Shown: positions 26,978 to 35,239 of the stretch, piece after piece
Layout: the number at the start of each line of letters is the position of its first letter
How positions within the stretch are numbered: the first letter of the stretch is position 1
Assembly: GCA_026196955.1 (NCBI GenBank)
Contig: JAPHTO010000103.1
Coordinates: forward strand, 1-49,198
From: Colwellia sp.
GTDB taxonomy: Bacteria; Pseudomonadota; Gammaproteobacteria; Enterobacterales; Alteromonadaceae
Direction: 5' to 3'
Length of the DNA: 49,198 nt
The notes under the pieces: generated by a model
Databases searched by the model: none
What the model was told of the DNA's origin: nothing
What the model saw: the letters and a program-made list of their open reading frames with translations, nothing else
Made by a program: the position numbers and the translations under genes

Positions 26978-27673
26978 TTAAAATTCATACTCCAAAGCAA
27001 TTCGTAAGCTATGGTCTTTACCTGAATTGGACAGCTCAGTAATAAAGCCCGCTTCCCATTTAAGTTGTTTTTGTCCATCAAAACGCTGAATTCCCATAAA
27101 CGCTGGACCAATACCAAAATAGTTCTCTCCGGTATAAATTTCTATTGCAGGTTGAATTTGCGGAAGCCAGCGGTAACGGTACTTTAACCTGAATTCTATT
27201 TCCAACTCATCTTGAAGGTTTTCACCCCACTCATAAATACCAAATAGATTCATCGTAAGACTAGTACGGCCAAATTCTTTTTCAAATAAAATTCCCGTTG
27301 TTACTTCCCAATCATTACTAGTATGCATTTTTTCAATTTCAAAAAGCATCCCCCAATCAGCCCATAGCTCCCCTTGTTCGGTAAGCATCCATCGAACTTC
27401 TATTTCATAAGCTTGAAGGCCAAAATCTTCTACTTCAGTTTTCTCACCTACTAGATAACCTTCTATCATTACCGTTTCACTCAATGACTGCCCATAAGCG
27501 ATCCTCTGACCAAGAAGGGTTTTATTTTCTTTTTGCCTAGACATCAACCGCCATTCAAATTCCTTCTCATTAGGTAAGACATATGGGTGGTACACTTTGT
27601 CAACAACAAGCCCATCTGCAAATACAACCTTTGAAAAGATTAGCAACAGTATTAGTAACTTTCTAAAGCCCAT
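26978..27673 (-). CDS. Outer-membrane beta-barrel-like protein of the FTR1/cupredoxin operon
   Basis: 231 residues from the ATG at 27671-27673, which has GGGGGA upstream and overlaps the end of the FTR1-like gene by 11 nt. A longer frame from 27748 would run deep into that gene and is rejected. There is a signal peptide (MGFRKLLILLLIFSKVVFA) followed by alternating hydrophobic strands and a terminal LRIALEYEF. Ending in an aromatic residue after a strand is typical of outer-membrane barrels. I know no named family. It is last in a five-gene operon and may be its outer-membrane part. Confidence 0.65.
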   Translation of the reverse strand: MGFRKLLILLLIFSKVVFADGLVVDKVYHPYVLPNEKEFEWRLMSRQKENKTLLGQRIAYGQSLSETVMIEGYLVGEKTEVEDFGLQAYEIEVRWMLTEQGELWADWGMLFEIEKMHTSNDWEVTTGILFEKEFGRTSLTMNLFGIYEWGENLQDELEIEFRLKYRYRWLPQIQPAIEIYTGENYFGIGPAFMGIQRFDGQKQLKWEAGFITELSNSGKDHSLRIALEYEF

Positions 27674-28466
27674 AATTTCCCCCATCAGAGTTTTTTGCTT
27701 CGCTAGACTTATCGCGATTGTGTATAAAGAAATAGATATAAAATACAAGTAGACTACCTAAATACAACGTTATAAGTTCAGAAGAAGGTCGGGCTTCATA
27801 ACCAAAGAGTGAGTTAAGCAAGTGACCATACTCAGATTTATCCTCAACTAACGTTGAGCTATCCCAAAGCGCTTCGCTGCTTTGAATTATATCCACCTGT
27901 TGCATCAAACTTATCACTTGGCTAACTTGCCCAGTTAGAAAAAATGCCCAAAAAGAGTAAGTGACTAAATAATATTTCTTTTTATTTAACCAAAATAACA
28001 AAAATATAAATAACGAACTAAAACTCAAACAAATCCCCAGCCCAATTGCTAAGCCTGCAATAATATTCTTTATAGAATCCGTATTAGTGATATAGCTATC
28101 TAAAAACACAATAAAAACACTGGCATTTAACGCAATAAAAATAACTATGGCTGATAAGATAAAATAGAGCTTGCTCACAGATGGATGTTTGTTTACAGCA
28201 GTACTTGAGTAGCTAAAAACCAAGAAAAAATAAACAAGCAATATTTCAATTGTTTGTATTACTTCTATTCCTATTCCTTCCCAAAGCTCATTCATTGATG
28301 GTAAGAGCTTAAAAGTAGCAATAATGCCAAACGTGCTGACAGAAAGGATTAAAATGATTGTTTTCTTCGAAATAATAACACTCGTGTTATTCGCTTTAAG
28401 AAAACAAAAAAGAATAAAGATGGGCAGCAAATCTTTTAAAAACAAAATGACGGTATTAATCAGCAT
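27663..28466 (-). CDS. FTR1-family permease, ferroxidase motif degenerate
   Basis: 267 residues, seven predicted membrane helices. The C-terminal part is plainly FTR1/EfeU-like: EALWDSSTLVEDKSEYGHLL, NSLFGYEARPS, then a last helix. True iron permeases have an N-terminal 'REGLE' motif in TM1; here the aligned stretch is FLKDLLPIF (9-17), so Arg and both Glu are not kept, and the second motif is replaced by GIEVIQTIEILL. It overlaps the cupredoxin gene by 11 nt. Either another ion is moved or iron is handled differently. Family assignment is good; iron transport is doubtful. Confidence 0.75.
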   Translation of the reverse strand: MLINTVILFLKDLLPIFILFCFLKANNTSVIISKKTIILILSVSTFGIIATFKLLPSMNELWEGIGIEVIQTIEILLVYFFLVFSYSSTAVNKHPSVSKLYFILSAIVIFIALNASVFIVFLDSYITNTDSIKNIIAGLAIGLGICLSFSSLFIFLLFWLNKKKYYLVTYSFWAFFLTGQVSQVISLMQQVDIIQSSEALWDSSTLVEDKSEYGHLLNSLFGYEARPSSELITLYLGSLLVFYIYFFIHNRDKSSEAKNSDGGNYGL

Positions 28467-28812
28467 GATTCACCTCAACAAGAATTATCCCTCTAGCAGT
28501 ATTAGGATTGTATTCACCAAAGTATTCATATATTCCTTCTTGAAGAGGTCCTATAAATATCGTTGTTTTTTTACCAGGAAATAATACTTTTTCTCTATTT
28601 AAATCAAAGCTGTCAAATTCTTCAGCAACCTTATCTTTATTATAAATAATTAACTTAACTTTCTCATTGGCAGGAACTTTCAATTCTGAGGGCGTAAAAA
28701 CATGGTTCTCAATTGTTAGATGAAATTCTTTTGTTTTTGCCCATAAAGTAAAGGGCAAGAGTATAAGCACAAGCCAAACATGACTCAGTAAGTTACATCG
28801 CCTAATCATCAT
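28456..28812 (-). CDS. Periplasmic cupredoxin-like protein (FTR1-associated)
   Basis: 118 residues from the ATG at 28810-28812 (or the next, 28807-28809); longer frames overlap the kinase gene and give an unlikely start. The signal sequence is LSHVWLVLILLPFTLWA. The mature part is a cupredoxin fold: EFHLTIENHVFTPSELKVPA, KLIIYNKDKVAEEFDSFDL, then IGPLQEGIYEYFGEYNPN. Type-1 copper ligands (Cys, Met) are missing. In homologues I recall 'GEFHPxTA' near the end; here it is GEYNPNTA, so one possible metal His is Asn. It overlaps both neighbours and probably hands a metal to the FTR1-like protein. Confidence 0.75.
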   Translation of the reverse strand: MMIRRCNLLSHVWLVLILLPFTLWAKTKEFHLTIENHVFTPSELKVPANEKVKLIIYNKDKVAEEFDSFDLNREKVLFPGKKTTIFIGPLQEGIYEYFGEYNPNTARGIILVEVNHAD

Positions 28813-30115
28813 AAGAGCCTGTAACAGCAGCTTTAGGCAAAACAATTGAGACCTTAAGACCACCAAGTTCAGATTGAGTTAAAACGATTTTCCCTTTATG
28901 TAAATCTACAATATGTTTAACAATGGAAAGCCCTAAGCCACTACCTGTTTCAACATGCTGCTTTACTCTATAAAAGCGCTGAAATACTTTATCTAAATTT
29001 TCTTGGGATATTCCTTCGCCTGAGTCTTCAACAACCACTTCGACAATATTTTCACTTTGTATAGTACTAACCCTGATTTGTGTATTCTTACCACTATATT
29101 TATTAGCATTTTTGATTAAGTTATCAAACAATATTTCAAGAGAAAAAGCATCACCAAAAACAGGCACTGACTCTGATTTTAAAGAAATAGATTGTTGTGA
29201 ACATTCTATTTTTTCATAATTATCTGAAATGACTTGTTGCAACACAGTTCTTAAATCAAGTAATGATTTACTTTGCTCAAAGTTTTCTGGCGTTGTTCTA
29301 TTTAAGGTAATAATTTGCTCAATAACATGTGCCATACGCACGGTATTATTATTTAACTCATGAATATGTTGCTGTGTAATACTATTATCTTCAAAGGCAA
29401 CTGAAATATTGTGAGCTGTGATTTTCAGCACACTTATCGGAGTTCTTAGTTCATGGGCTGCATCAGCAGAAAGTCTTTTTTCGCGTTCAAACGAGTTACC
29501 TAATCGTTCCAATAATAAATTTAAAATGTTCTCAATTGGCTTTAATTCAGCCGAGTTCTCATTGACTTTTATTGGAGTCAAATCATTCGCGTTTTTTTGT
29601 TTAAGTTGTTTTGATAGTAAATTTAGGGGTTTTAAGCTTCGGTTTATCGCCAAAAAAACTAATAAGCCGATAATTGGAATGACATAGACTATTGGCAATA
29701 TAGCCTCTAATAATACGTGCTCTACAGTCTCAATTCGTTGTTCTACTGATTGGGCAACAATCACCTTAATGTTATTTTCAGCTAATACGAAAATTCGCCA
29801 CCTTTGATTTGAAAAACTGCTATCAAGAAAACCTTTTTCCAGAGTAGTTATGGCTTTTGAGGGGGCATTGTTACTTTTTAAAAGTAATATTTCATTAGAA
29901 AAGACTTGATAGGCAAATGTTGAAGGTAGATTAGCATTTTGTCCCCCCTGCTTAATGGGACTATTCATTAGAGCGAGTGCAAAAGATTTCATTTCTTCAT
30001 CAAATATACTTGTTAGGCTGTCACGACTTGCTTTGTAGCCCTGCAAAGCCGCAGCAAATGAAGCTAAGGTAACTACCGATAAAATAACTATTAATAAATA
30101 TCGTTGTATACTCAT
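28802..30115 (-). CDS. Sensor histidine kinase of the FTR1/cupredoxin operon
   Basis: 437 residues. TM1 (about 5-25), a periplasmic sensor of about 110 residues, TM2 (about 138-157), HAMP, then HisKA with SADAAHELRTPISVL (phospho-acceptor His221) and an HATPase domain with DNLIKNANKYSG, VEDSGEGI and GSGLGLSIVKHIV. Its start directly follows the stop of the response regulator (TAA ATG), and its end overlaps the cupredoxin gene by 11 nt. The arrangement argues that it senses the substrate of the downstream transport genes, presumably a metal. Confidence 0.93.
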   Translation of the reverse strand: MSIQRYLLIVILSVVTLASFAAALQGYKASRDSLTSIFDEEMKSFALALMNSPIKQGGQNANLPSTFAYQVFSNEILLLKSNNAPSKAITTLEKGFLDSSFSNQRWRIFVLAENNIKVIVAQSVEQRIETVEHVLLEAILPIVYVIPIIGLLVFLAINRSLKPLNLLSKQLKQKNANDLTPIKVNENSAELKPIENILNLLLERLGNSFEREKRLSADAAHELRTPISVLKITAHNISVAFEDNSITQQHIHELNNNTVRMAHVIEQIITLNRTTPENFEQSKSLLDLRTVLQQVISDNYEKIECSQQSISLKSESVPVFGDAFSLEILFDNLIKNANKYSGKNTQIRVSTIQSENIVEVVVEDSGEGISQENLDKVFQRFYRVKQHVETGSGLGLSIVKHIVDLHKGKIVLTQSELGGLKVSIVLPKAAVTGSYDD

Positions 30116-30775
30116 TTAGGTTTTACTCACTACGTAACCCACTCCTCTCACGGTTTTAATAAATGCTTTAGGGAGCTTTTTCCTTATATTGCTAATATGT
30201 ACTTCGATGGTATTAGAAGCAACTTCTTCCCCCCACTCATAGAGTTTACTTTCTAATTGTTCTTTTGATTGAATTCTCCCTATATTTTCTAATAGGGATT
30301 TAATGACCATGTACTCTCTTCTTGAGAAACTTGCTTCAACTTCATTAATAGAAATAGAGTGAGCCTTAGTATCTATTGATAATCCTTTATGCTCTATAAC
30401 TGATGTAGAATGGTTACCAAGCCTTCTTTCTATCACTCTAAGTCTAGCGAGTAATTCTTCTATACTGAACGGTTTAGCTAAATAATCATCAGCACCTAAA
30501 TCCAGTCCTTTCACTTTACTTTCAATACCATCTCTTGCGGTTAAAATTAGCACAGGAAGCGCTTTATTTATTTGCTTAGCTTTTTTAAGTACTGACAGGC
30601 CGTCAATATCGGGCAAACCTAAATCTAGGATCACGATATCAAAGTCACCACTTTTTATAGCACTTAATCCATCATTACCGTTAAAAACCACATCAGCACT
30701 ATAGCCTTCATGCCTTAATGATTCACGTAAACCATTTGCTAAATGTGTATCGTCTTCAACTAAAAGTACTCTCAT
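30116..30775 (-). CDS. OmpR-family response regulator of the FTR1/cupredoxin operon
   Basis: 219 residues. Receiver domain with the acidic pair Glu-Asp-Asp at 7-9, phospho-acceptor Asp51 (VILDLGLP) and Lys101 (LAKPF). A winged-helix DNA-binding domain follows, with FSRREYMVIKSLLENIGRI and VEVHISNIRKKL-like sequence and ending VRGVGYVV. It is the first gene of the RR-kinase-cupredoxin-FTR1-barrel operon, so autoregulation is likely. I did not find the YTTAAG-N5 box of the neighbouring loci at its promoter. Confidence 0.93.
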   Translation of the reverse strand: MRVLLVEDDTHLANGLRESLRHEGYSADVVFNGNDGLSAIKSGDFDIVILDLGLPDIDGLSVLKKAKQINKALPVLILTARDGIESKVKGLDLGADDYLAKPFSIEELLARLRVIERRLGNHSTSVIEHKGLSIDTKAHSISINEVEASFSRREYMVIKSLLENIGRIQSKEQLESKLYEWGEEVASNTIEVHISNIRKKLPKAFIKTVRGVGYVVSKT

Positions 30776-30827
30776 GATTTAGGGTATCTCTATTTATTTA
30801 ATTCTTTAAGGTAGGTTTTTAAATTGA

Positions 30828-31736
30828 TTACCGTATAGACCAATACATTATTTCTTCTTGCTGTAAAAATGCCTCAGCATTCTCTCCTTGCAACAACGCT
30901 AATGTCGCCAAAAAACCTGCTTGAATGCATTTAGGAGCAGCTACAGTTATTGAAGCAGGTGAATCTTTAACTGGCCAGCCAGTTGTAACATTAAGTATAT
31001 GACTATAGCGTTGTCCGTCTTTCAATAAAAATCGATTAGCATCACCACTCGTTGCTATTGCACCTTCTTTGACCGTTACTATCGTTGATTGCTGCGCCTT
31101 AAAAGCTGGGTGTTCAACTCCAATCTGCCAAGGTTCATTATTTTTCTTTTTGCCAAAGGTTGCTAGGTCTCCGCCATAGTTAACCAAAAATGGAACGTTA
31201 GCCATTATACTTAAAAGTAAAATGGCTCGATCAACAGCGTACTCTTTGCCAAAACCACCAAAATCAATTTCCATACCTTTGTTCATAGAAAAGGTTTCAA
31301 GGGAATAATTAATATGGTGCCAGCCAACAAATTTAAGTAATGCTTCAACACTTTCTTTGCTAGGTATATTGTCACTGCCATCAAAGTGCCATGCTTTTCT
31401 TAAAATGCCTGACGTTATATCAAAAGCTCCTTCACTCATTTCATAACACTGATGAGCAAATTCTAATAATTGATACGTTTCACTGTCAATTTGAACAACT
31501 TCACCAGCCTTTGCATTCATCTTTGAGCAAAGACTACTCTTATTATATCGAGAATACTTATCCTCTATCCGCCATGCCTCATCAGCGGCAACTTGTCCCA
31601 TTTCAAGAGCCAACTTTTCATCTTGTGTTTCAACTAAAACCTCACACAAACTAGCCATTGAAAAAAAGGAGAGGGTAAACCCCTCACCTCTTGGTTGACA
31701 CTTTACAGCTCTTTCTACGGGGCGATGTTTTGACAT
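30828..31736 (-). CDS. apbE: ApbE-family FAD:protein FMN transferase without export signal
   Basis: 302 residues from the ATG at 31736; a TTG 9 nt earlier is also in frame. Motifs are EGAFDITSGILRKAWHF, DFGGFGKEYAVDRAI, VNYGGDLATFG and SGDANRFLLKDGQRYSHILN. ApbE uses FAD to attach FMN to Thr/Ser of target flavoproteins, as in RnfG and NqrC. Most ApbE proteins carry a signal peptide or lipobox; this one starts MSKHRPVERAVKCQPR and has neither, so it may act in the cytoplasm. It is the last gene after DUF3570 (9-nt gap). No protein with a classic flavinylation domain is encoded next to it. Confidence 0.9.
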   Translation of the reverse strand: MSKHRPVERAVKCQPRGEGFTLSFFSMASLCEVLVETQDEKLALEMGQVAADEAWRIEDKYSRYNKSSLCSKMNAKAGEVVQIDSETYQLLEFAHQCYEMSEGAFDITSGILRKAWHFDGSDNIPSKESVEALLKFVGWHHINYSLETFSMNKGMEIDFGGFGKEYAVDRAILLLSIMANVPFLVNYGGDLATFGKKKNNEPWQIGVEHPAFKAQQSTIVTVKEGAIATSGDANRFLLKDGQRYSHILNVTTGWPVKDSPASITVAAPKCIQAGFLATLALLQGENAEAFLQQEEIMYWSIR

Positions 31737-31745
31737 AAAAAACAA

Positions 31746-33029
31746 TTAAAATGAATAAGTTACTTGTGCAATTATAGCATCAACTTGCTCATATAACTCG
31801 ACATCTTTTAAGGCACCAATAGCTTGTGTACCATTACTTTTAGGTGTTTGATGATAATACTCAAGCCTAAACGCCAATTTATTACCATTGCCCATCGGCA
31901 TCCCATACTTAATACCTACAGTATAAGTGTCTAATTCACCAATTCGATAATCAGCGCTCGCATATTCAGGCAACGAATTGGCTTGCTCTAAAAATGGTTG
32001 ATAAAACTCTGCCGCGCTTTGGGTATATAGCCTAATATGAGGCTCTATGTAGTGACCATTTTCAAATGGAATCAAATACCTTACATCTATGGTATGAGAA
32101 TCAATTTTCCAATCATCGGTCATAAACCGATAACTCGCATCTAATATTCCACTATCAAAGTGATACTTAGTTTGTCCAAAGAATGCATGCTTTGTCCGTT
32201 CATCAGGTCTGTGTTCATACAAGTATTCTTGTGCTTCTCCGTTTTCATTAACCAAGCTGAGTACTTTAAATGGATCGGTTAAGTAACCACTAACTGTTGA
32301 ATATGAATAGTTTAATTGCACAATCATTTGACGATTAATCACTTGGGTTATCCCAAATAGTAAATCAATGGTTGATTTTGAGTCATCACTACTTATTCGG
32401 GTACTGTTAAACTCACCTTCAAAACTAGGATCATCAGAGTCACCAATCACCATCGCAGCAAAAGGCTTAGGAATACCTCCTTCAGGCTCTATAACGTCAT
32501 ACGCATAAGCCATTCCCATAGAAAGCGTAGTGTTCTTTTTATTAAAATCCTTTGCTATGTTGCCATTAATGGAAGCTGACATATAGTCATACTCTTTAGA
32601 GAAGTTTCCTCCTGCGCTAACGGTATAATCTTGCCAGAGTGGTTGAGTCCACTGCCCTGTTAACTGAACTCTAGTATCTTTAAAAGTATCATCTAAAGGT
32701 GTTTCTCCTGCATCAACAACATATTGGCCATTGCCAGATGGTCTTGTAAAGGTTTGCGGTGTTGGCTGGGCGGTAGCTCCATTTGGTGATGCACCTGTTA
32801 ACGCATCGATAGTTAGTTTTAAATTCAGTACTTGATCATTACTAAATGTTTTTTGTCCCGCAATAATTGCTTCTGTAGCCATAACACGATCTACTTCAGC
32901 ATATTGCATGATGGCCGTATCAAACTGCCAACTTTCATCGGTCTCCGCTTGAACGGTTCCACCTAGCAAAGCACAGGATGCTGTGGTTAATAGTGCTTTT
33001 AAGTTAGGTTTCGTTTGTTTTAGTTGCAT
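31746..33029 (-). CDS. DUF3570 outer-membrane beta-barrel protein
   Basis: 427 residues with a signal peptide (cut near GTVQA/E). The start of the mature protein, WQFDTAIMQYAEVDRVMATEAI, and LKLTIDALTGASPNGATAQP are characteristic of DUF3570. The remainder is amphipathic strands ending QVTYSF, a classical C-terminal barrel signal. Its reading frame overlaps the DUF4266 gene by 10 nt. The family regularly keeps company with DUF4266, a TlpA-like thioredoxin and ApbE. Its function has not been established; a barrel for export or for electron passage is possible. Confidence 0.9.
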   Translation of the reverse strand: MQLKQTKPNLKALLTTASCALLGGTVQAETDESWQFDTAIMQYAEVDRVMATEAIIAGQKTFSNDQVLNLKLTIDALTGASPNGATAQPTPQTFTRPSGNGQYVVDAGETPLDDTFKDTRVQLTGQWTQPLWQDYTVSAGGNFSKEYDYMSASINGNIAKDFNKKNTTLSMGMAYAYDVIEPEGGIPKPFAAMVIGDSDDPSFEGEFNSTRISSDDSKSTIDLLFGITQVINRQMIVQLNYSYSTVSGYLTDPFKVLSLVNENGEAQEYLYEHRPDERTKHAFFGQTKYHFDSGILDASYRFMTDDWKIDSHTIDVRYLIPFENGHYIEPHIRLYTQSAAEFYQPFLEQANSLPEYASADYRIGELDTYTVGIKYGMPMGNGNKLAFRLEYYHQTPKSNGTQAIGALKDVELYEQVDAIIAQVTYSF

Positions 33030-33247
33030 CCGCAGCCACCTCCACCAAAACTACGACCACCACTGGATGCTTCTTTACTAAAGTAAATATGATCATCTAA
33101 AGCGGCATCAACTGGCGCACTGGTTAGTGCCATTTCTTTTTTCGCTAATAGATCTCTTTCCCAAGGCTCTACACCAAGACTTGAACACCCTGTCAATAAA
33201 ACGAAACTGAGCATAAACACAATCTGTAAACCTTTAATTATCGGCAT
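33020..33247 (-). CDS. DUF4266 lipoprotein with Gly/Cys C-terminal tail
   Basis: 75 residues. The lipobox is LLTG/Cys21. The mature 55 residues include GVEPWERDLLAKKEMAL and DDHIYFSKEASSGG, and end SFGGGGCGCN. That glycine-rich end with two Cys is a hallmark of DUF4266 and looks like a site for modification or for disulfide/metal chemistry. It overlaps the TlpA-like gene by 14 nt and the DUF3570 gene by 10 nt, so the three are made together. Function unknown. Confidence 0.88.
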   Translation of the reverse strand: MPIIKGLQIVFMLSFVLLTGCSSLGVEPWERDLLAKKEMALTSAPVDAALDDHIYFSKEASSGGRSFGGGGCGCN

Positions 33248-33710
33248 TATGATTTCCTCGTAGTAGTTCTCTTATTTCTTGTTCATAACGTAATTTTTTC
33301 TTTTCTGTAAACCCCATATGGGCACTCACTATTTTCCCTTCAGCGTTTATTAAAAAACTGCTAGGCATTCCTTTAAGTTTCAGTTCACTTGCAAGGTCGC
33401 CTTTAGGATCATAAATAATAGGAAAATTGGCTGGAGTTTGGGAAAGGAACTTTTCTGCGAGTTTCTCATCAGCATCTAAATTAACACTAACAACTACAAA
33501 TTGATCACTATCGAATTTACTTTTTAATTCGTTCATCCAAGGAAAAGATTTTCGACAGGGAGCACACCATGAGGCCCAAAAGTCTAAATAAACAACTTTC
33601 CCTTCGTAGTTCTTGATCACGTCGCTATAGGTAAATGGAGTGTCATCGTTGCCATAAAGCAACGGGGATAAAAATATTAATAATACAACTGGAATTGCTG
33701 AAAACTTCAT
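33234..33710 (-). CDS. TlpA/ResA-type periplasmic thiol-disulfide oxidoreductase
   Basis: 158 residues. Signal peptide to about residue 20 (SPLLYG/N), then a thioredoxin fold with the active site FWASWCAPCRKSFPW (Cys49 and Cys52) and the cis-Pro region KLKGMPSSFLIN. It should act in the periplasm on Cys pairs. The obvious client is the C-terminal GCGC of the DUF4266 lipoprotein encoded immediately downstream in an overlapping frame. The promoter upstream has a direct-repeat box shared with other operons here. Confidence 0.92.
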   Translation of the reverse strand: MKFSAIPVVLLIFLSPLLYGNDDTPFTYSDVIKNYEGKVVYLDFWASWCAPCRKSFPWMNELKSKFDSDQFVVVSVNLDADEKLAEKFLSQTPANFPIIYDPKGDLASELKLKGMPSSFLINAEGKIVSAHMGFTEKKKLRYEQEIRELLRGNHNADN

Positions 33711-33740
33711 AATTCACCATAATAAAATATAATCCTTTCA

Positions 33741-33773
33741 AGCATAAGAAAGTTTTCTTAAGGAAACCTTAAG
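33741..33773 (-). promoter_or_regulatory. PmrA-type direct-repeat box and -10 of the TlpA-DUF4266-DUF3570-ApbE operon
   Basis: CTTAAG (33757-33762), 5 nt, CTTAAG (33768-33773); reading on the minus strand, 10 nt later comes TATGCT (33741-33746) as -10. The repeat matches the Salmonella PmrA box consensus YTTAAK-N5-YTTAAK, and the same spacing recurs at four other promoters here. Confidence 0.7.
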
Positions 33774-33801
33774 AAAACTTTTACACCTAAATTAGAGACT
33801 A

Positions 33802-34461
33802 CTAGTGTTTTTTCTTTTTCAGTTTCTTTTCAACTTTAGCTAAAAGCACTTCTATTTCATCGTGGCGGTATTTGTCTGCTAAAGGTCTCAATTCACGTGC
33901 AGGAGCTGCTTTCGCTGTTATTAAATGGCTTTTGGCTTTTTCATACTTTCTTTCATCTAACATGAACTCTCCATAAAAGTAGTTTGCATCTATTCCATTA
34001 GGGTTAATCGATAAAGCTTTTTCTAAAAACACTTTTGCATCGTCATCATCACCAAAAGCAATCGGCCAACCAGGAACCTTATGGTATAAAGTCCCTAGAC
34101 TTGTATACGCAGAACCAGATAAAGCTGTACCATCAAGCTCTATTGCTTTTTCTAAAGATTTTTTAGCTTGTTTAGCTAACGATAACGCACCTAAACCACC
34201 TTTAGCTCCTGCATAACTCGACTGAATAATACCAGCCCAAACCCAAGCCTCAGCTCTTGTTGGGTTGTGTTGCGTAAAGCTAGCCGCATCTTTTTCTAAG
34301 TTTTCAAAAGCGTCTTCTTGCACATCTCCCTTTAACTCATAGTTAACTTTTGCCCATTGCTTTTGCAAAGTATTCAACTGCTTATCAAAATCAGAGAGAG
34401 CATTACCATAGGTGATAAAACTAAATGACGACATCAATAAAATGATAAAAATTCTATTCAT
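33802..34461 (-). CDS. TPR protein, TatT-like, last gene of the T-hemolysin/ligase/HDO/SDR operon
   Basis: 219 residues with a signal peptide (ITYGNA) and a helical repeat body. It resembles TRAP-associated TatT: AEAWVWAGIIQSSYAGAKGG, then AKKSLEKAIELDG, then LGTLYHKVPGWPIAFGDDDD and a TPR (KALSINPNGIDANYFYGEFM). The C-terminus is Lys-rich. Its start overlaps the end of the SDR gene by 8 nt. It may assemble or hold the product of the pathway in the periplasm, but this is a guess. Confidence 0.75.
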   Translation of the reverse strand: MNRIFIILLMSSFSFITYGNALSDFDKQLNTLQKQWAKVNYELKGDVQEDAFENLEKDAASFTQHNPTRAEAWVWAGIIQSSYAGAKGGLGALSLAKQAKKSLEKAIELDGTALSGSAYTSLGTLYHKVPGWPIAFGDDDDAKVFLEKALSINPNGIDANYFYGEFMLDERKYEKAKSHLITAKAAPARELRPLADKYRHDEIEVLLAKVEKKLKKKKH

Positions 34462-35239
34462 AATTCTTTCCTTCTGTAAATTTTAAAATTGTTGGTAAGC
34501 TTTTGTTTAATGCTCTATCAACTATTTCAGGAAACACCCCATTGAGTCTGGCGAAAAACTTTTCTGGCCAGCCAACAGATCGCCTTAATCCAGTACCTTC
34601 TAATAATTCAATTAGCTCTGTTGCAACAACGTCAGGGGAGTCTATTTTACTGCCTAAAGATTTATTCATTTCAATAACATTTGTTGAGTTAATGTTGGTA
34701 TCTGTCGCTCTTGGCGCAAAATAACAAACTCGAATGTCAGAGTTTGCAAATTCTCGACTTAACGCCTCTGTAAAGCCCTTTAAGCCAAACTTACTGGCGC
34801 AATAAATGCTGTACCCTGGATAACCAATAGCACCAAAGGCTGAACCAATATTCATAACGGTAGATTTTTGATAAAGTAATTTCTTCAAAAATTCATAGGT
34901 AAACAAGATGGTACTTGTTAAGTTTGTTTCTATTGTTTGGCTTATTTCATTACTTTCTAGATGGTTAAAAGCAGAAAACAGTGACACTCCCGCATTATTT
35001 ATTAATACGGTTGGATCTCCCGATTTGAATGCTTGAGAAAGAATTAAACCTCTGTCATTGTCATTATTTAAATCACCTATTACTATTTCATGCAGCCCAG
35101 GTAGTTCTGAAAGTAGTTGTGTGAGTTTTTCTCTGTTTCTGCCTTGCAAAACAAGAGAGTAACCTTTCTCAGCAAGCTGTTTTGCAACCGCTTTGCCTAT
35201 TCCTCCACTAGCCCCCGTTAACAGGCATTTAGGCAACAT
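34454..35239 (-). CDS. Short-chain dehydrogenase/reductase (SDR)
   Basis: 261 residues from the ATG at 35239, with AAGGAAG upstream; a longer frame to 35344 would extend through the upstream gene and lacks a site. Classical SDR: TGASGGIGKAVA (NAD(P) loop), NNAGVS, catalytic Ser in NIGSAFGAIG, and YSIYCASKFGLKG (Tyr-x3-Lys). Cytoplasmic. It overlaps the diiron-enzyme gene by 11 nt, so it probably reduces or oxidises a carbonyl/alcohol made by that enzyme in a shared pathway. Confidence 0.92.
   Translation of the reverse strand: MLPKCLLTGASGGIGKAVAKQLAEKGYSLVLQGRNREKLTQLLSELPGLHEIVIGDLNNDNDRGLILSQAFKSGDPTVLINNAGVSLFSAFNHLESNEISQTIETNLTSTILFTYEFLKKLLYQKSTVMNIGSAFGAIGYPGYSIYCASKFGLKGFTEALSREFANSDIRVCYFAPRATDTNINSTNVIEMNKSLGSKIDSPDVVATELIELLEGTGLRRSVGWPEKFFARLNGVFPEIVDRALNKSLPTILKFTEGKNYE

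Noticed and set aside
27674..27748. Longer N-terminus of the barrel-like protein
   Set aside because: It would overlap the FTR1 gene by 86 nt and hide the signal peptide; the ATG at 27673 has a good ribosome site.
28813..28866. Longer N-terminus of the cupredoxin-like protein
   Set aside because: It extends into the kinase gene, and the signal peptide only makes sense from the ATG at 28812 or 28809.
30785..30830. PmrA-type box before the FTR1-operon response regulator
   Set aside because: TTTAAA and CTTAAA occur but are offset by 13 nt, not 11, and no -10 lies 10 nt downstream.
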